Source: Massospora cicadina (taxonomy: Eukaryota; Entomophthoromycota; Entomophthoromycetes; Entomophthorales; Entomophthoraceae). Taken from it: a DNA stretch of 64,000 nt. This document shows, piece after piece, positions 10,557 through 22,479 of the stretch. Below the pieces are notes generated by a model that was given only the letters and a program-made list of their open reading frames with translations, was not told the DNA's origin and did not search any database. The translations under genes were made by a program, and so were the position numbers. Location of the stretch: the NCBI GenBank assembly GCA_022478985.1, contig JAKSZP010000117.1, positions 124,001 to 188,000 on the forward strand. Direction: 5' to 3'. Position 1 is the stretch's first letter. Every line of letters begins with the position of its first letter.

Positions 10557-11428
10557 TGTAAGTCTTGGGCTTAAACCATCTGCCTGGACTGGGATCAATT
10601 CTTATCCTACTCTTAAAAGGGGCGTAAGCTGGCACCAGCGCTTTTTATCTCAATGGTAGATTTAGCTCATGTACTGGATGAGAGGTGAGTCACAGCATAC
10701 CCCATAAGGGTTGCAGTTCCCCTCAAGCGTTATCTTCCGCTGAGCTGGTGGAAATTATCTGGAAGGTTTGCTGAGAGGTGGCAAAATTTCATGAAACACC
10801 CAAACCCAGAGAGGTCCCACCGTTGCATCAGTCCTGCATCTGTACCCAACAGGTACGGTGGCATTCAACCCCTTCCCCAACAACTGGGCTCTTCCTTATG
10901 TGGGCTGTACATGGGCGTTACCTACCAGCTGCCCAAAACGTTGCTGATGTTGCAAAATGCATGCATGTGCCAAAAAGTAAATTTTAGTAATGAGTTTAAA
11001 TCTAATTCAGCTGATCAAACTGGACCCAAATTGTTGCAAAATAGGTCTGGTGGGCCAATCTGCCAGCTTTAATAGAGGTTATTACTGATGTAAGTTGCAC
11101 ATGAATTAAAAATTTTATTTAGCATGCTTTTAGGCAGCCGTCCCTAACAGGTACCGCTACCACTCCATTTTATTGACTTTCCACCCTTTTAGTTTAATTA
11201 AAAATTCACAAATACCCAAATGGTTTGGCCTTAAGTATATTATTAGAAGATAAAAGCGTGATGGTCCCCAATCTGAGCACTCTTGGATGGTCCTTGTGGT
11301 CAGTCTTTTCATATATACCACATCAATTTGGACAGCTGTGCCTGCGGCATTCTGGCTCTGGGTTTTAGGTGGTAACTCGCCCAAAGTTTCAGGTCGGGCT
11401 TGTTAATATAAGCGCCCGCTCCATGACA
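10557..11428 (+). repeat. GyB 3' LTR
   Basis: 872 bp, starting TGTAAGTCTT right after the purine-rich CTAAAGAAAATGATAA, which is a candidate polypurine tract. It keeps the frame of the DERW block (DLAHVLDER, stop, VTAYPIRVAVP at 10651-10720). The stop is a TGG to TGA change relative to the 5' LTR. Confidence 0.85.
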
Positions 11429-11632
11429 ATTTCAATCATACCTGCGCTTTATTAAATTTATACTCTTTTTCACGCCGGGGTGCCACATAATGTTTAAACA
11501 TGATGTAACCTTATAATTCAGGAACGCAGATTAGAAGTAACAAATACTTTGGTATGAAAGAAAAATTACCTAACATTTTGGACTTGCATCTGGATTTGAC
11601 CTTACCAGCAACAATCTTAGACATTTTTAGCA

Positions 11633-12485
11633 TTAGTGGTTCCCAACCCAAAAGGGAGCTGCCATGGATCTTTATTCACAAATGGGCCAAACAAAGGGAT
11701 TATTAGAAATAGAAAAATACTAATATGGCACCTCATCTAACAGCCTAGGAAGCCATATCAGAAGGCAAGAAAGCTTTAGGGAAACTTTTGTTTGGCGCCC
11801 GCTTTAGCTGGTGGACTATGACGGACATCAACAGGGTGGGAGCATCAGCGAAATGGGGCATAAGGAGGTATAGTTGTGGGCTTCTTTCGTTTATGAGGCC
11901 TGCAGTGTCCATCACCTCAACATATTAAGCAAGTTGATGCTCAGCGAAAGTGATGAGAGCTGAAACACAAATGAAAGATTTGATGCACCAGCAGGTTTTG
12001 GGATAATTGGGGGTAAAAAGATTATCTTTTGTCACATCAATGAAAGCGTTGCTCACAATGAAAATAAGCTCCTCAATTTAATATTTTGCATCTTCTTTAA
12101 AACTATAGGGAAAATTGGGGATAGGAATACCCTCAACAAGGGCTCCATCGCCCCATGAAGTTTCTTGTGAAGTAGGGTGTTTTCAGGGGCGCAACAATAT
12201 TAGCTATTAGTTCAAGATCTTTGGCATCAGCTGCTTGAAAAGCCAGCACATTATACAAGAGAGAACTTCTTCATTGGAGGAGTTTTATGAGGGAGCGTTT
12301 GGCTCAATTTCATTTACAGAATCAGTAGCAGGGGCGGTGCTTTTTGGTGGTTTGACAACCTGAAGTTCAGTGTTGGTTTTAGATATGTGGTTTGGAGTTG
12401 ATGGAGCTATTGCAGCAATGGCTGGGGAAAGAGGCGTTATGATTTGCTCAAGTGAGATGACTGTCACTAATTCTGAGTCTTCATT
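11633..12485 (-). mobile_element. HL1-b: 5'-truncated half-LINE
   Basis: Minus-strand copy of HL1. The 3' end (low coordinates) reads, on the plus strand, TTTTTAGCATTAGTGGTTCC, the complement of the HL1 tail. The coding part runs from a Ser/Thr/Pro-rich linker (open frame 12467-12285) through the C-terminal domain with YVEVMDTAGLINERSPQLYL and LMPHFADAPTLLMS (about 11930-11830). The zinc knuckle and N-terminus are absent, so it is truncated near 12485. Its sequence ATATGGCACCTCATCTAAC at 11723-11741 preserves the uninterrupted site into which GyF inserted in HL1-d. Confidence 0.8.
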
Positions 12486-12489
12486 ATAA

Positions 12490-15400
12490 ACGTGTTCTGT
12501 TAAAAAACTGCTTTTTAAGATTGTGTGAAAAAATGGGTGGATCCTATTTTGGAATCATATTTAATTGAACCTCAAAAAGTTCGATGGGTTTTGGTTTGTA
12601 TGTGGTCCAGATTCTGTGGCTTGCACTAGAAAATAAGTGATTTGTGGTCAGTGAGCACCACTACCTTGTACTTATCCATTGTAAGGGATACAGCCAATGC
12701 ATAGTAGACCAAACAACAGCAGACACATTTTTATCCTATATGGCCCAAGAACGCTCCTTATTCTACACTTCCTATAGGAAGTAAGTCACGGGATGTTCCA
12801 ACCCTCATGTTCTTTTAACAAGGCTTTGACCACTAAGGCAGATGTGGCGTCGCATGCTGCAATAAAATGTTTGTCTTTATCATCATGACGCCTAACAGGA
12901 TTAGAGATAAAGACTTCTTTTATTAAATCAGATGCTTTTTTGATACTCTGGGGTTAAAACAAAGGGGTATTCTTACCAGCGTGGGGCTGTAAGGGAGATG
13001 CAAGCTCAGAGATAGCTATTAAAAAATTTTCAAAAAAGGTAACAGATCCATTAAAGCTACGCTGTTGTTTCTGAGCCACGGTGATAGGCCAAGAGAAAAT
13101 GGCCTCTAGCTTTGAAGGTACAATCGCATAACCATACTTCAGTACCAGATTCCCAATAAATAGCACTTATCCTTATAGTCTCCATATTTTGACGGCTTTG
13201 CAACTAGTCTAGTTTTTTTTAGATTGCCGTCAAGGCCACTAAATCCTTGCCATTCTGTTCAGCATTATAAGAGTGAATTAAAAACATTATTGATGTATGC
13301 TATTGTTTAAGATGTCCCTGAGATCCTCCAAAGCATTGTCAATGCGGTGATGGAATACTGCTGGCGCATTTATCAGGCCAAATGGCATAACCTTGAATCG
13401 TTAAATTCCATACCAGGTCAAGATAGCAGTCAGACATTCCTGGCCAGACTTTACCCACACCTGATGAAACGCCTTAACCAGATCAAACTCTTAAAAAAAC
13501 TTTTGGCTTGAAAAATGGCCTTTGGGAATGGAAGTTTTGTAAAGGGATGGGATATGGATCTGGTACTGTAACGTTATTCAGGTAGCCATAATCCACACAG
13601 TGTAGCAGTGTACCATTTTGTTTCTTGGCGAAATATTTGGGGATGATATGTAAGAGGTTTAATTGTTCATCCACTCCTTGGCCACCATGATATCCATCCA
13701 TACTTTGTAAGCAATATTTTCTGTGCCATGTATTGGTACAATGGGCAGTTAATTTTAATGAGATCAACTGTCAACTGAAAACTCAGTTCAAAATCTGAAT
13801 ATTTAGGAAATTGGTTGACATTTTAAACGTTAAACAGCTTTTTAATGTTCAAAGATTTGATGCATAATTGGAAGTTCAGGTACAGAATCAGATGCATAGT
13901 TCTTATCCTGCCACCGCTTTACCTGTGTCTAAAGTTGGTAGTATGGGAATTACCCCAGAGTAGTTATGTGTGGTAAATGCCAGCTTGTTTCGTTCTAAAT
14001 CAATGCTCACAGATAGGCGTTGCCACCATTCAACCACTAGGATCACTGAACACAACAACTCAAAATAGAATAAAAGTGGGCTACAAACTTAAGTTCATGT
14101 GCCCTGAACTTGAGAGGCTTACAGAGTTGCATTGTAACCATAAGGATGCTGGAAACACCCAAGACATAGGATCCAGTAGTAACTGGTAGATCAAAAGTCT
14201 GCACTACCTTCAGGTAAATAAGATTACCAGTTTAACCGGTGTCAACCTTGGCATATAATGTGACTTTCCACTGTCCAGCAGTGAACTGCAAAAGGAACAT
14301 GAATTAAGCACAGTTATATTTATTTAGTTTGAGGGAACACATTTGATTTTCTGGATGTCAACTACAGGGGGCAATTGGCTTTGCACAGTTTTAGACTAAA
14401 ACTGAGTGGGCATAGCTACTGCTTGCACATTTGATTTTAAATTCGCCGCTGGTGAGTTAGATTATAAGAGGGCTGTACCTCTGATAAATCCTTATAAATT
14501 GGATTCTTCTTGCGCTTAGCTTCAATCTGGTCCACTGAGGAGTTATGGTAGGGACATATAGCATGTTGCTAAATTTAATTTGATCACATCCTTGCCCATT
14601 GGTATTCTAGTGACAAGTTTATCCTCACATGGCTCATCTTTATATTCTTCTTCAGTTGATCTCTAGTCCTCCTTCCCTCTGCTTAATCTGTTGGCATAAA
14701 CAAATTAGAAGAACAGAAATTGAAAAAGAAATACTATGGAGGTACACTTATAAGATTAACTGGTTTATAGCCTTCAGAGTAAGAGAAAAGCGAAAGGAGC
14801 CCCTCTGGGTGGTGCGCCCAGGGTGGGCTCTGTTCAGTTAGCATTACAATGTGTGTTATCTGAGGAAATTGAAGTAGGCTGGCTTTTATCATAATCCAAT
14901 GCTTACATGACACGGCAGTTAGAACTGAGATGACCAACCTTAAGTGATCAACCGACTGCACCAAACCATCAAGGATTGGAAACACAACGTAACCAAAAAT
15001 TAGTGGGGTTGAGTCATTTTGTTAAAATGCAAACATTACAAGAAAAAAACCGGTTTTAATCTGGGTGCTATAGCAGCTACAACAGTAAGTACAAACTACT
15101 CAGATGCGCCTCACAAAAATAGGTGGGGGATTGGAGAGGAGATCTTGAAATTTTTTAGTCGCCATTTTTGGCTATTGGGGTTGAACCAGCACCTGGAAGT
15201 TCCCTTTCCATTAAATGCAATAAGTGGGACTTTTAGGTAGCTTCAGCTTTAGAAATTATATCAACTGCGAAGTTTGATATAAATTTTATGTAAAAAATAA
15301 AGAATTAAGTTTTTCAGGCAAATGTTTATTAGAAAAAAGATAAAAAAAACCAATAACCTACAATATGAAGCGTGCTGGACTTTTAAAGTAGATTACTGGG

Positions 15401-15960
15401 AAGGGAGGCTTGGGTCAGCAACAATATTCCAATTGGAATTCAAAATTCCCATTGGGTTCGCTTAGTGATTCTATCTGCCCATTTTGATAATGGGAAACAG
15501 TGTTTTTTAATTTGGTTAGTGAGTTCAATCTTCATTCCAAGCATCAAACTTTTCTTTCTGCTACTCAAACTGGCTTGGATCAAATCATGTGGCTTAGATT
15601 TAGCACCCAAGATTGAAACTTAGGGGATTTATTAGACAAATTTTCTCACCAAGGGATACCCCTGGTATCGATTTTTCAAATGAGGGAGCTTCTGTGGATG
15701 CCTCTGTTTGGTAAGGGTTTAGCCCATAAACCATCATGTTATGAGATGTTCTGAAATCAATACAAGAATAATTAATTTTCTGTGAATAGTGTTCTGCTGT
15801 CTTTTGAAATGATAGTTGAAGTGGCTTGGAGAGTTGCATTGGGGGTTGAAGGAGGCATATAAGATGGGACAGCTGGTAACCATCTCTCATTCAGGGTATG
15901 CCCTAGATTATTAAGATGGTTAAGGGAGAGAGCCTTAGGATTGGCACCATTTTAGTTTAA
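12490..15960 (-). mobile_element. GyC: decayed Ty3/gypsy, gag to RNase H
   Basis: Minus-strand order: a DERW-type block (HTLNERWLPAVPS, 15905-15865), gag-like sequence to about 14900, a knuckle remnant (KVGHLSSNC near 14900), protease motif KVDTG (14249-14235), RT (13767-12954) and RNase H motif VVVLTDHKSL near 12650. The integrase is missing; HL1-b and GyB occupy the DNA where it should be. A possible primer site TGGTGCCAATCC lies near 15950. Stops occur throughout. Confidence 0.75.
12600..13767 (-). pseudogene. GyC RT and RNase H remnant
   Basis: The frame 13767-13483 carries KKQNGTLLHCVDYGYLNNV then TVPDPYPIP, the RT finger region 'KK.G.LR.CVDYR.LN..T..N.YP.P'. The frame 13166-12954 carries YGYAIVPSKLEAIFSWP then TVAQKQQRSFNGSVTFFENF, the thumb/connection ('PSK..AI..WP.P...K.L.SFLG...YY..F'). 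DKYKVVVLTDHKSL near 12690-12650 is the RNase H block with the last catalytic Asp. The YxDD region between them is not readable in one frame. Confidence 0.8.
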
Positions 15961-16043
15961 ATGGATTTTGGGTCTATCCAGATTAATAGCTGGGTCCTGG
16001 AACCTTGCAAGCCTTGACTTCAGGACACAAAGGCCGTGTTGAA

Positions 16044-17460
16044 ATGGCGGCTCAAGTTTCTTCTAAACGTTATAATGAGGAAGAACAGATTAAGCTCATC
16101 AAGTCCTGACTAGACCTCGCCCTAAGATGAATTGATGAGCTTGAAGCCCACCAAGCCTCAGAGGTTCTGTCAATACCTCAAAACTTTATTACCTTAGTAG
16201 CCCGTAGTGGGAAGGATCTGGTATCACGTGAAACTCAGGTGGCTACCCACTCAGTTATTGAGAAACTCAAAAATTGAAGAGCGATATAATGAGCAAGTCA
16301 CTTCTCTGACAAGACATTAACCAGACTTACAGTTGCTAAATAAAGCGTAGCCAAAACGGATTACTCGTGCAGAAGAGTTAAAACCCAAGATGGACAAGCC
16401 TCCTTAAAGCACTGAGTACCAGGAGATGAAATAGGACTTAAACTAGTGCTTTGGTTTTTAAGAAGACGAGAATAAACTCTTAAAAAGAACTATTTTACCG
16501 CTCACCAACCCTAAAATGCTCTTTACATCAGCGTTAAAAACCTGGATAGTAATAAAGCTATTCTCAAATAATCTATTAACATGCTAGAAGTTACTCAAGG
16601 CTTACCGCCAAAGGATTGGAGAAGCATCATAACCCACTACAAGGTAAATTTTGCTTCCTCTCTCAACAAGCTAAGCAAAGCGATGGATGTACAAAAACGC
16701 TGAATCATAAGCTCTATGAGTATATTTGTCACAGGATAAGAAGTTACTACCTTTTTAGTACTAGATGGTAAGAAGTTACTACCTTAAACTACCTAAAATG
16801 ACAAGCAACTACCTGTAGAAGGCAGTATTACATCCTTCCTCTACGTCTATAAAGCCACAATGAAAGGTGCAACTGATCATTAAATTACTAAGCATGCCTT
16901 TACATGTTTAGGTTGCATGGCGCAGGAGTTTGTGGTGCCTCACATGGACAACCTGATTAATTGAGACAAAATGAAAGAAGCGCATATCAAGGATTCTGAC
17001 TTAGGAGAAACTTGATTATAAAGAAACAGGCCTCCTTGAGGATTGCGCTACACTGAACTAAAGCCTTAGCTGGATTTTCAGATGCTTCTATATCAAGGCT
17101 CAAACTCTGATTCTCTCAATAAATGATCGCACTGGATGATGCTGTAGATGCCATTGTTTATGGTTTACATAGTATCATGATTTATCCATGCACGTCACTT
17201 TGTTCGAATGAAGCTCCAACTCTGTCTTAGGTATCAAAGAAGCTCATCTTGATGTGGTTGAAATGCACATGTCAGATACCACACAGAAGGCTCCCAAAAC
17301 CAATACTTTTTACCATGGACTAAACCAAACTCAAACAGGTGTAGAAGCTTAATTGAAAATATTGCAAGAAGAATAACCGCACTAAAGATGAGTGCTCCAA
17401 GAAGAACCCTGTCCTTGATGAGCAGAGAAAAGGTAGGTCAGTTTATGGTCAGGAGCCTCT
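16044..17460 (+). pseudogene. GyD gag pseudogene
   Basis: From ATG at 16044 the frame reads MAAQVSSKRYNEEEQIKLI, charged and helical, with IPQNFITLVARSGKDLVSRE at 16175-16235, continuing in shifting frames through capsid-like sequence (LKYNAEV-type features are not clear). Near 17364-17400 it ends in KYCKKNNRTKDECSKKNP, a CCHC knuckle in which the first Cys is now a stop and the His an Arg. A micro-insertion at 16737 interrupts it. Confidence 0.6.
16737..16784 (-). mobile_element. 16-bp micro-insertion with exact 16-bp TSD
   Basis: TAAGAAGTTACTACCT at 16737-16752 is repeated exactly at 16769-16784. Between them lies only TTTTAGTACTAGATGG. Read on the minus strand the insert is CCATCTAGTACTAAAA, which resembles the extreme 3' end of HL1 (CACTAGTACTAAAA). 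The best reading is a retro-insertion truncated to its last 16 bases. Confidence 0.75.
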
Positions 17461-17859
17461 AAAGTTGTCCAGCCTAAATTACATAAAAAACCAAATTATT
17501 GCCAATTGCTCACCTCACTTGCATTAATAACTGTTTTTTCCGATTCTGAAGGGGGTTAAAAATAAAGGTTATTATAAATTTAGGTACATCCTCTGATATT
17601 GCCATCCTGGATTACTTGGATGTCAAAAGATATTGACAACGCCCAAGTATATATGATACTTACCTCAGTCAAGTCCGTGAGTGTTTAAGAGTAATTGATA
17701 CAGCCAGTGATTATGATCAGTACCTTGCCTATTGATCTGACACTTTGAGCATACACAGTCTAGTGTAAATAAAGAAGAAATATCCTGAGACTGCAAGATA
17801 GCTTAATTTGACATTCCGTCTTACAAGGTTCTTTTCCTACCACCAAAAATTGGAGGACA

Positions 17860-18360
17860 TTAACCTAAGTAGAAATGGTGATATAGAAAGTATGAGTAAT
17901 GGCTATCATGGATATGGGATCGCCAATAAACGTTGTCTCATCCCAGCTCATCAATAAGATCAAAGTTTGCCTGGATTTCAAGTAAATCCAGGAGTATAGC
18001 ACTGCAGATCCAACCAACACTAAAGAATAGGTTCCTACTTTTCCTTGCCAATTCAAATCAAATAATTTTTTTCACAGCTCTCATAATTTACTTGGGCATC
18101 ATCCAGTATGGTATCGTTATTTGAACGCAATTTATGATTAAATATGAAAATTTTTTAATTTAAAGGAAAAGGATTTATCTCCTTTCAGATAAATTTCTCT
18201 TGTACTGGATAATAATTAATCCAGCAAGAAGTAATACATTTGTCTGGTTGAGTACCATGTTTCCACTTTCCCTTTACATATTGCTACTTATGTACAAAAT
18301 AAAAGAAAGCTCCATGATTCAGTGGATGCAGAAGAGGGCATACCATTCTATGCTACCGAG
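17860..18360 (+). pseudogene. GyD protease remnant
   Basis: MAIMDMGSPINVVSSQLINK at 17896-17955 is a retropepsin-like active-site region (Asp-x-Gly-Ser/Ala) of the same type as in GyE (VIVDRGVPINIV at 21627-21662). A second weak copy-like stretch, INLGTSSDIAILDYL, lies at 17575-17620. Downstream sequence to 18360 is protein-like but unassigned. Confidence 0.5.
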
Positions 18361-18765
18361 GAAGTAAGATTAAATTAGGAGAACGAAGGGTGATTTCAAC
18401 CAATATAACCCTGAAGATACCCCTAAACTGCCTATTACACATAACTAGCGTTGATGAAATCATCATATCCTAATTACAGGTTTTATTAGAATTTCCTCAA
18501 CCAAATTATTAGCAATCAAGTTAGTTACTGCTTGGAAACCTCAAAAGTCATGAAATTATAGTCAAAAAATCAGGAGATTGGAAAAGGGCGATTAAGTTCA
18601 TTTACAGAAATTTATATGGCACATTTATTGGTGTTTACCTGATTTGGTTTTACATGTCAATACATTAACTTGTGCAATACCTCAAGTCCAAATATCTTAT
18701 ATGCCAAATTAGGAGGAAATTTGAGAAGATACATCAGATACTTGAGGATTATCAAAAAATTTCCA

Positions 18766-19863
18766 TGTTGGGATTTTTGTCCACATTTCCAGCCGTTTAG
18801 ACTACCATGGGTCACTAGAATTATTCCCTATAGCGAGTGAATTGGATATTGGTTGACCCCAATTTTGGGTTAACAATGTCAGGAAATTTTAGGTAATTCG
18901 CCTGGTTCAGAAGCATTGAGGATTGATCCTGGTGAATGCTTAAGATCTTGTCGTGCAGAGTTGCTGACAAAATGGGGGCATCAGATAGTTGATCAGTGAT
19001 TGACTATCAGGTGTACCAATTGGTATAAGTCTGCTTTAATCACCAACTGCTTAGGAATTTAAGGAGAAAATTGCAAAGTGAGTGATTTTGCCTGCAACTA
19101 GAATTTGATCAGTTGTTGTGATACCTGCTATAATGGGTACCAAGTCCTATTACCTAATCAGGTCGCTTACCAAATATTTTTGGTTCACTGAGATTGAGTA
19201 GAAAATGTTAGGGACACGTTTTCTGACTCTTTCCATTTTAGATCTTAAAATTTCTCATGATGGAATCCTAACAAGGATGGGGAAGATCATCACTGATGAG
19301 TAACAAAGGTTTATTCAATGGTAACAGCTTCCGTTTCATCACTGAGGCGCCAACTGAGGGTTGGGCGCAAAATTCCCTCTATAAATTCCCTTGAGAATTT
19401 ACTTAATTAAAAGGAAGTTATTTAGCAGAAAAGTTTATTAATTTTAGTTCCGTTCATCTTCAAGGAAATTATTGCTGTGTTCTTTTGGGAACTCTTTATT
19501 AGGATAAAGAGTAGGTATCAAGGATCCTGAGAAGAGAAGCTGCACTGAGATGAGAAATTGCTGCCAACTTTACATCAACAGAGGAAAGGCCATAAACTAG
19601 GATATGAGCGTAGATCAAGTTAGTCGTATAAGGGAATAAATTCCTCCTGAGGACATCTAGAGTATTCTGAGAAGTAATACCAACCAAGCGTTGGGCCAGA
19701 AACTAGTGATCTATTCAACTACAAACAACAGTAATCATACTATCAATTGTATATCATAAATTATCAGATAATGCAAGGTTTGCACAAATTTGAACCTGTT
19801 CAGATTATTGATTTTAGAGGTTAATATTCATTAATGAGCAATGAAGCCACTAAGATTTTAACA
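18766..19863 (+). repeat. GyE 5' LTR
   Basis: 1098 bp, TG at 18766 and CA at 19862-19863. The partner is at 29040-30142. Differences between the two include many single-base substitutions and small indels, so the insertion is old. Confidence 0.85.
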
Positions 19864-19865
19864 AA

Positions 19866-19884
19866 TGGTGCTCACTACAGGGGG
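19866..19884 (+). other. GyE primer binding site
   Basis: TGGTGCTCACTACAGGGGG begins 2 bases after the LTR. It would pair with a tRNA ending in AGTGAGCACCA. GyF (34432) and GyA (4714, minus strand) carry close variants. Confidence 0.7.
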
Positions 19885-20399
19885 TTTGTGGTTGAGTAAA
19901 ATAAACTAGGACAAGATGTCATACAAGGATTAGTTAAGAAAACTCTGGACGGATATGGCAAATGTCAATAAGAATTTTTTGAATTCTGTGGATTTTTGAG
20001 AATTTTCTGCCTTGGAGAAGAGAGTTACAAGTTGAGCATGGAGTCAGAGATGTCTCTAGTTTTGGCAATGAGTTACAAGGAAAATTAATGTCATTAAAGA
20101 AAAAAGGAAGGAAATTTAGATTGAGAAATATTGTTTTTGAAAATGGAGCATGAAGTGGAACGCATTTTATTATGGGCTTTCAGCACAGATACAGAGTAAC
20201 TGATTAAGCAAGTCAGGGATTCAAAGACTCACAAATGTGAATGTGAGCCCTATGCGGCGACCAATGCCAATGATAGGACCCCAAGAACTCCAGTTGGAAA
20301 GGCGACTTTTCCACAAAATATACAACCCACATTCACAGCCCTTTTGGAAATGACTCCTTAAATTACTTCTTAAGTTAGTTGAGTATCTGCACCAAGATT

Positions 20400-21150
20400 G
20401 GTGGCTAAAGAAACTTTGGAGGTATTTAAAGCTATGCCATAATTACCTACATTCCATTGGGATAACGCTACTGCATTTTTCCAATTATTTGACATGACAA
20501 TGTTCAGTTACAGAGTTTGTCAAATGTCTTTGATAGTGATAATCTGTTTAGATACCAATTGTCAGAGCCTAGTGTTACCCCATCTAGAGGAGTACAGCTG
20601 GTCATACTCAGAGGCCAAGGCAGCCATTATGAAAGATTTTGGAAGTCCCACGAGCATGTCAAAACGCAAGCTTGAATTTTTAAGGATCCAATTTCAGAAG
20701 GATAAATCCTTAGCGAGTTTTGCCAATTGTTTTTACCATAAATTGCAGATTTTGGTCATAGCAAAAGCGTTGAATGAATTTGATTAATGAATCGTGCTGC
20801 AAGTGGCCCTTTGGCCCTATCACAATTTACATTTTTTGTCTTTCATGTTTACAATGGAGATTACCACCTCGCAGATGGTGTATCATTTAAAAATGTTAGG
20901 AGCTACCTTTGATGCTCCAAATAGATGTTTTAAACTGAATCCAGTATGAAAATTAAATCCTATGAAGAGGAAAGAGTGTGCTAAGGAGTCGGTAATTGAA
21001 CTATGCTGGGAAATAGGCTCAGAGTTTTCAAGTGGACCAATAAGAAAGAAAAATGCTGTTACCAGTGCAGAGGAATAGGACACTTCGCTGTTCACTGCAA
21101 GAACTCTAAGGAACAGATCAATGTGGTCCAATTGAAAAAGTCTAAACCTG
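20400..21150 (+). pseudogene. GyE gag with intact CCHC knuckle
   Basis: FHWDNATAFFQLFDM then a 97-codon frame (20494-20787) with YSWSYSEAKAAIMKDFGSP and KLEFLRIQFQKDKSLASFA, typical of the gypsy capsid domain. At 21057-21098 CYQCRGIGHFAVHC is an undamaged C-x2-C-x4-H-x4-C zinc knuckle, the best preserved in the window. Stops between the two parts show the gene is dead. Confidence 0.8.
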
Positions 21151-21599
21151 CACAGGAGTTATGAAAAGGGCCCACAGCCTAGATGAGGAACAATTTAGAG
21201 CTTCTGAAAACCTGTTCCCCATGATATATTACATAAAGAAATTGATTTTAGTGATCTGTTCACCGATGATGATGCATAGGATTAACTATATCAAGTGTAA
21301 ATTTAAATGTGAGCACAGTAACCAGATCCAGAGAGAAGGGAATTGATTATGAAATAATTAAGGAAGTTGCTCGGCCATATGCACAATAACTGGTGGACAA
21401 TATTTGAGCCTACAGTGAATCCAGAATAATTGACAAAAGTCAAATCAGATGAGGAAAACCTGTCTATCCCCCTAAGCGCAATTAAGATATCATTTCCTGA
21501 TCTATCAGCGCAAATGTTTGACACCCTCAATTTAGCAAATAATGCTGCTATACACTCAGTAAATACAATTTTATAATACTTCAAATGTATCTATATAGA

Positions 21600-21800
21600 T
21601 ATAATGATTAATTATGTACCTGTGTGGGTGATAGTTGACAGAGGAGTGCCTATCAATATTGTCTTGACCAAGATGGTAAAGAAGATGAGGATCTTTCTTG
21701 ATTTAGAACACAAGAAAGAATATGGGACATCTGGGCCAAATGCCACCATATCCCGTGGTGCGTATAATGCTCTGCACCTTGATTTGGATCCTTAGTAGTA
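21600..21800 (+). pseudogene. GyE protease remnant
   Basis: VWVIVDRGVPINIVLTKMVK at 21619-21680 corresponds to the retropepsin active site region V-D-S/T-G-A, with Arg now in the second position. ISRGAYNALHLDLDP follows at 21747-21790, similar in place and sequence to GAYSALPLRF in the GyF protease. Confidence 0.65.
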
Positions 21801-22479
21801 TTTGCCCCAGAGTTAGTTTTGGCCAACTAAAATTAAGTAACCTTATTGGGATAGAGTTTCTACAAAAATACAGAGTTAAATTAAACTTTGAGGATAATAT
21901 GTTGTCCATATTGTGTCAGACGTTAACATTGGTTTATCAGAAAGATGGGGAAGCTCCACTGACCAGGAGGAATAACTTCATCATCCTGATCTACAAAAAT
22001 GACATCGTCCCAATTTGTTACCAATTAATTGGCCAAAAGCAATGAGAAATTCCAATTAAAATCCTGGAAAATTGTGGAATTCCATTGAGAAAATAGAATT
22101 TAAGTACATACCGCTGGATTCACAGATCATAGTTGACACAGGGTTGACATTGGAGATACTGAGTTGCTGTATGGAGAAGTCAGAAGCCCCTGGAAGAAGT
22201 CCAGAGTAGAGCCTTAGGAGGCTCCTGGAATTTTTATACCAGGCCATAATAAAATCAAGTTTTCCTGACGAATTTTGAGTGAAAAACTGATGAAGATTGA
22301 GAAGAATTAGGTAAATTGCTTTTTTATCTAATACCAACGGCTGAATTGAGGAAACTCCACAATTTTGGGACCCTGATGAAATGGGATTAATGGTAGAGGT
22401 GACCAAAAGCACCAAATATTTGGTTTATAAAGAGCAACTCGCTGATCTGGCGAACAGACAGCAGGAGGAGGTGCTCAAA

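Larger units (their letters stand above)
5986..11428 (+). mobile_element. GyB: chromodomain Ty3/gypsy with both LTRs
   Basis: The direct repeats 5986-6859 and 10557-11428 both start TGTAAGTCTT and end CCATGAC plus G/A. They are flanked by ATTCC (5981-5985) and ATTTC (11429-11433), a 5-bp target duplication with one C/T change. The 3.7-kb interior keeps the order protease, RT, RNase H, integrase, chromodomain, so this is a chromovirus. No TGG-type primer site follows the 5' LTR, which fits the self-priming known for Tf1/sushi-like elements, though decay could also explain it. No clear gag is left between 6860 and 7180, so the interior is probably deleted as well as mutated. Confidence 0.88.

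Noticed and set aside
12640..12665. GGTGCTCACT on the minus strand as a fourth primer binding site
   Set aside because: It is part of the GyC RNase H coding block (VVVLTDHKSL), not next to an LTR.
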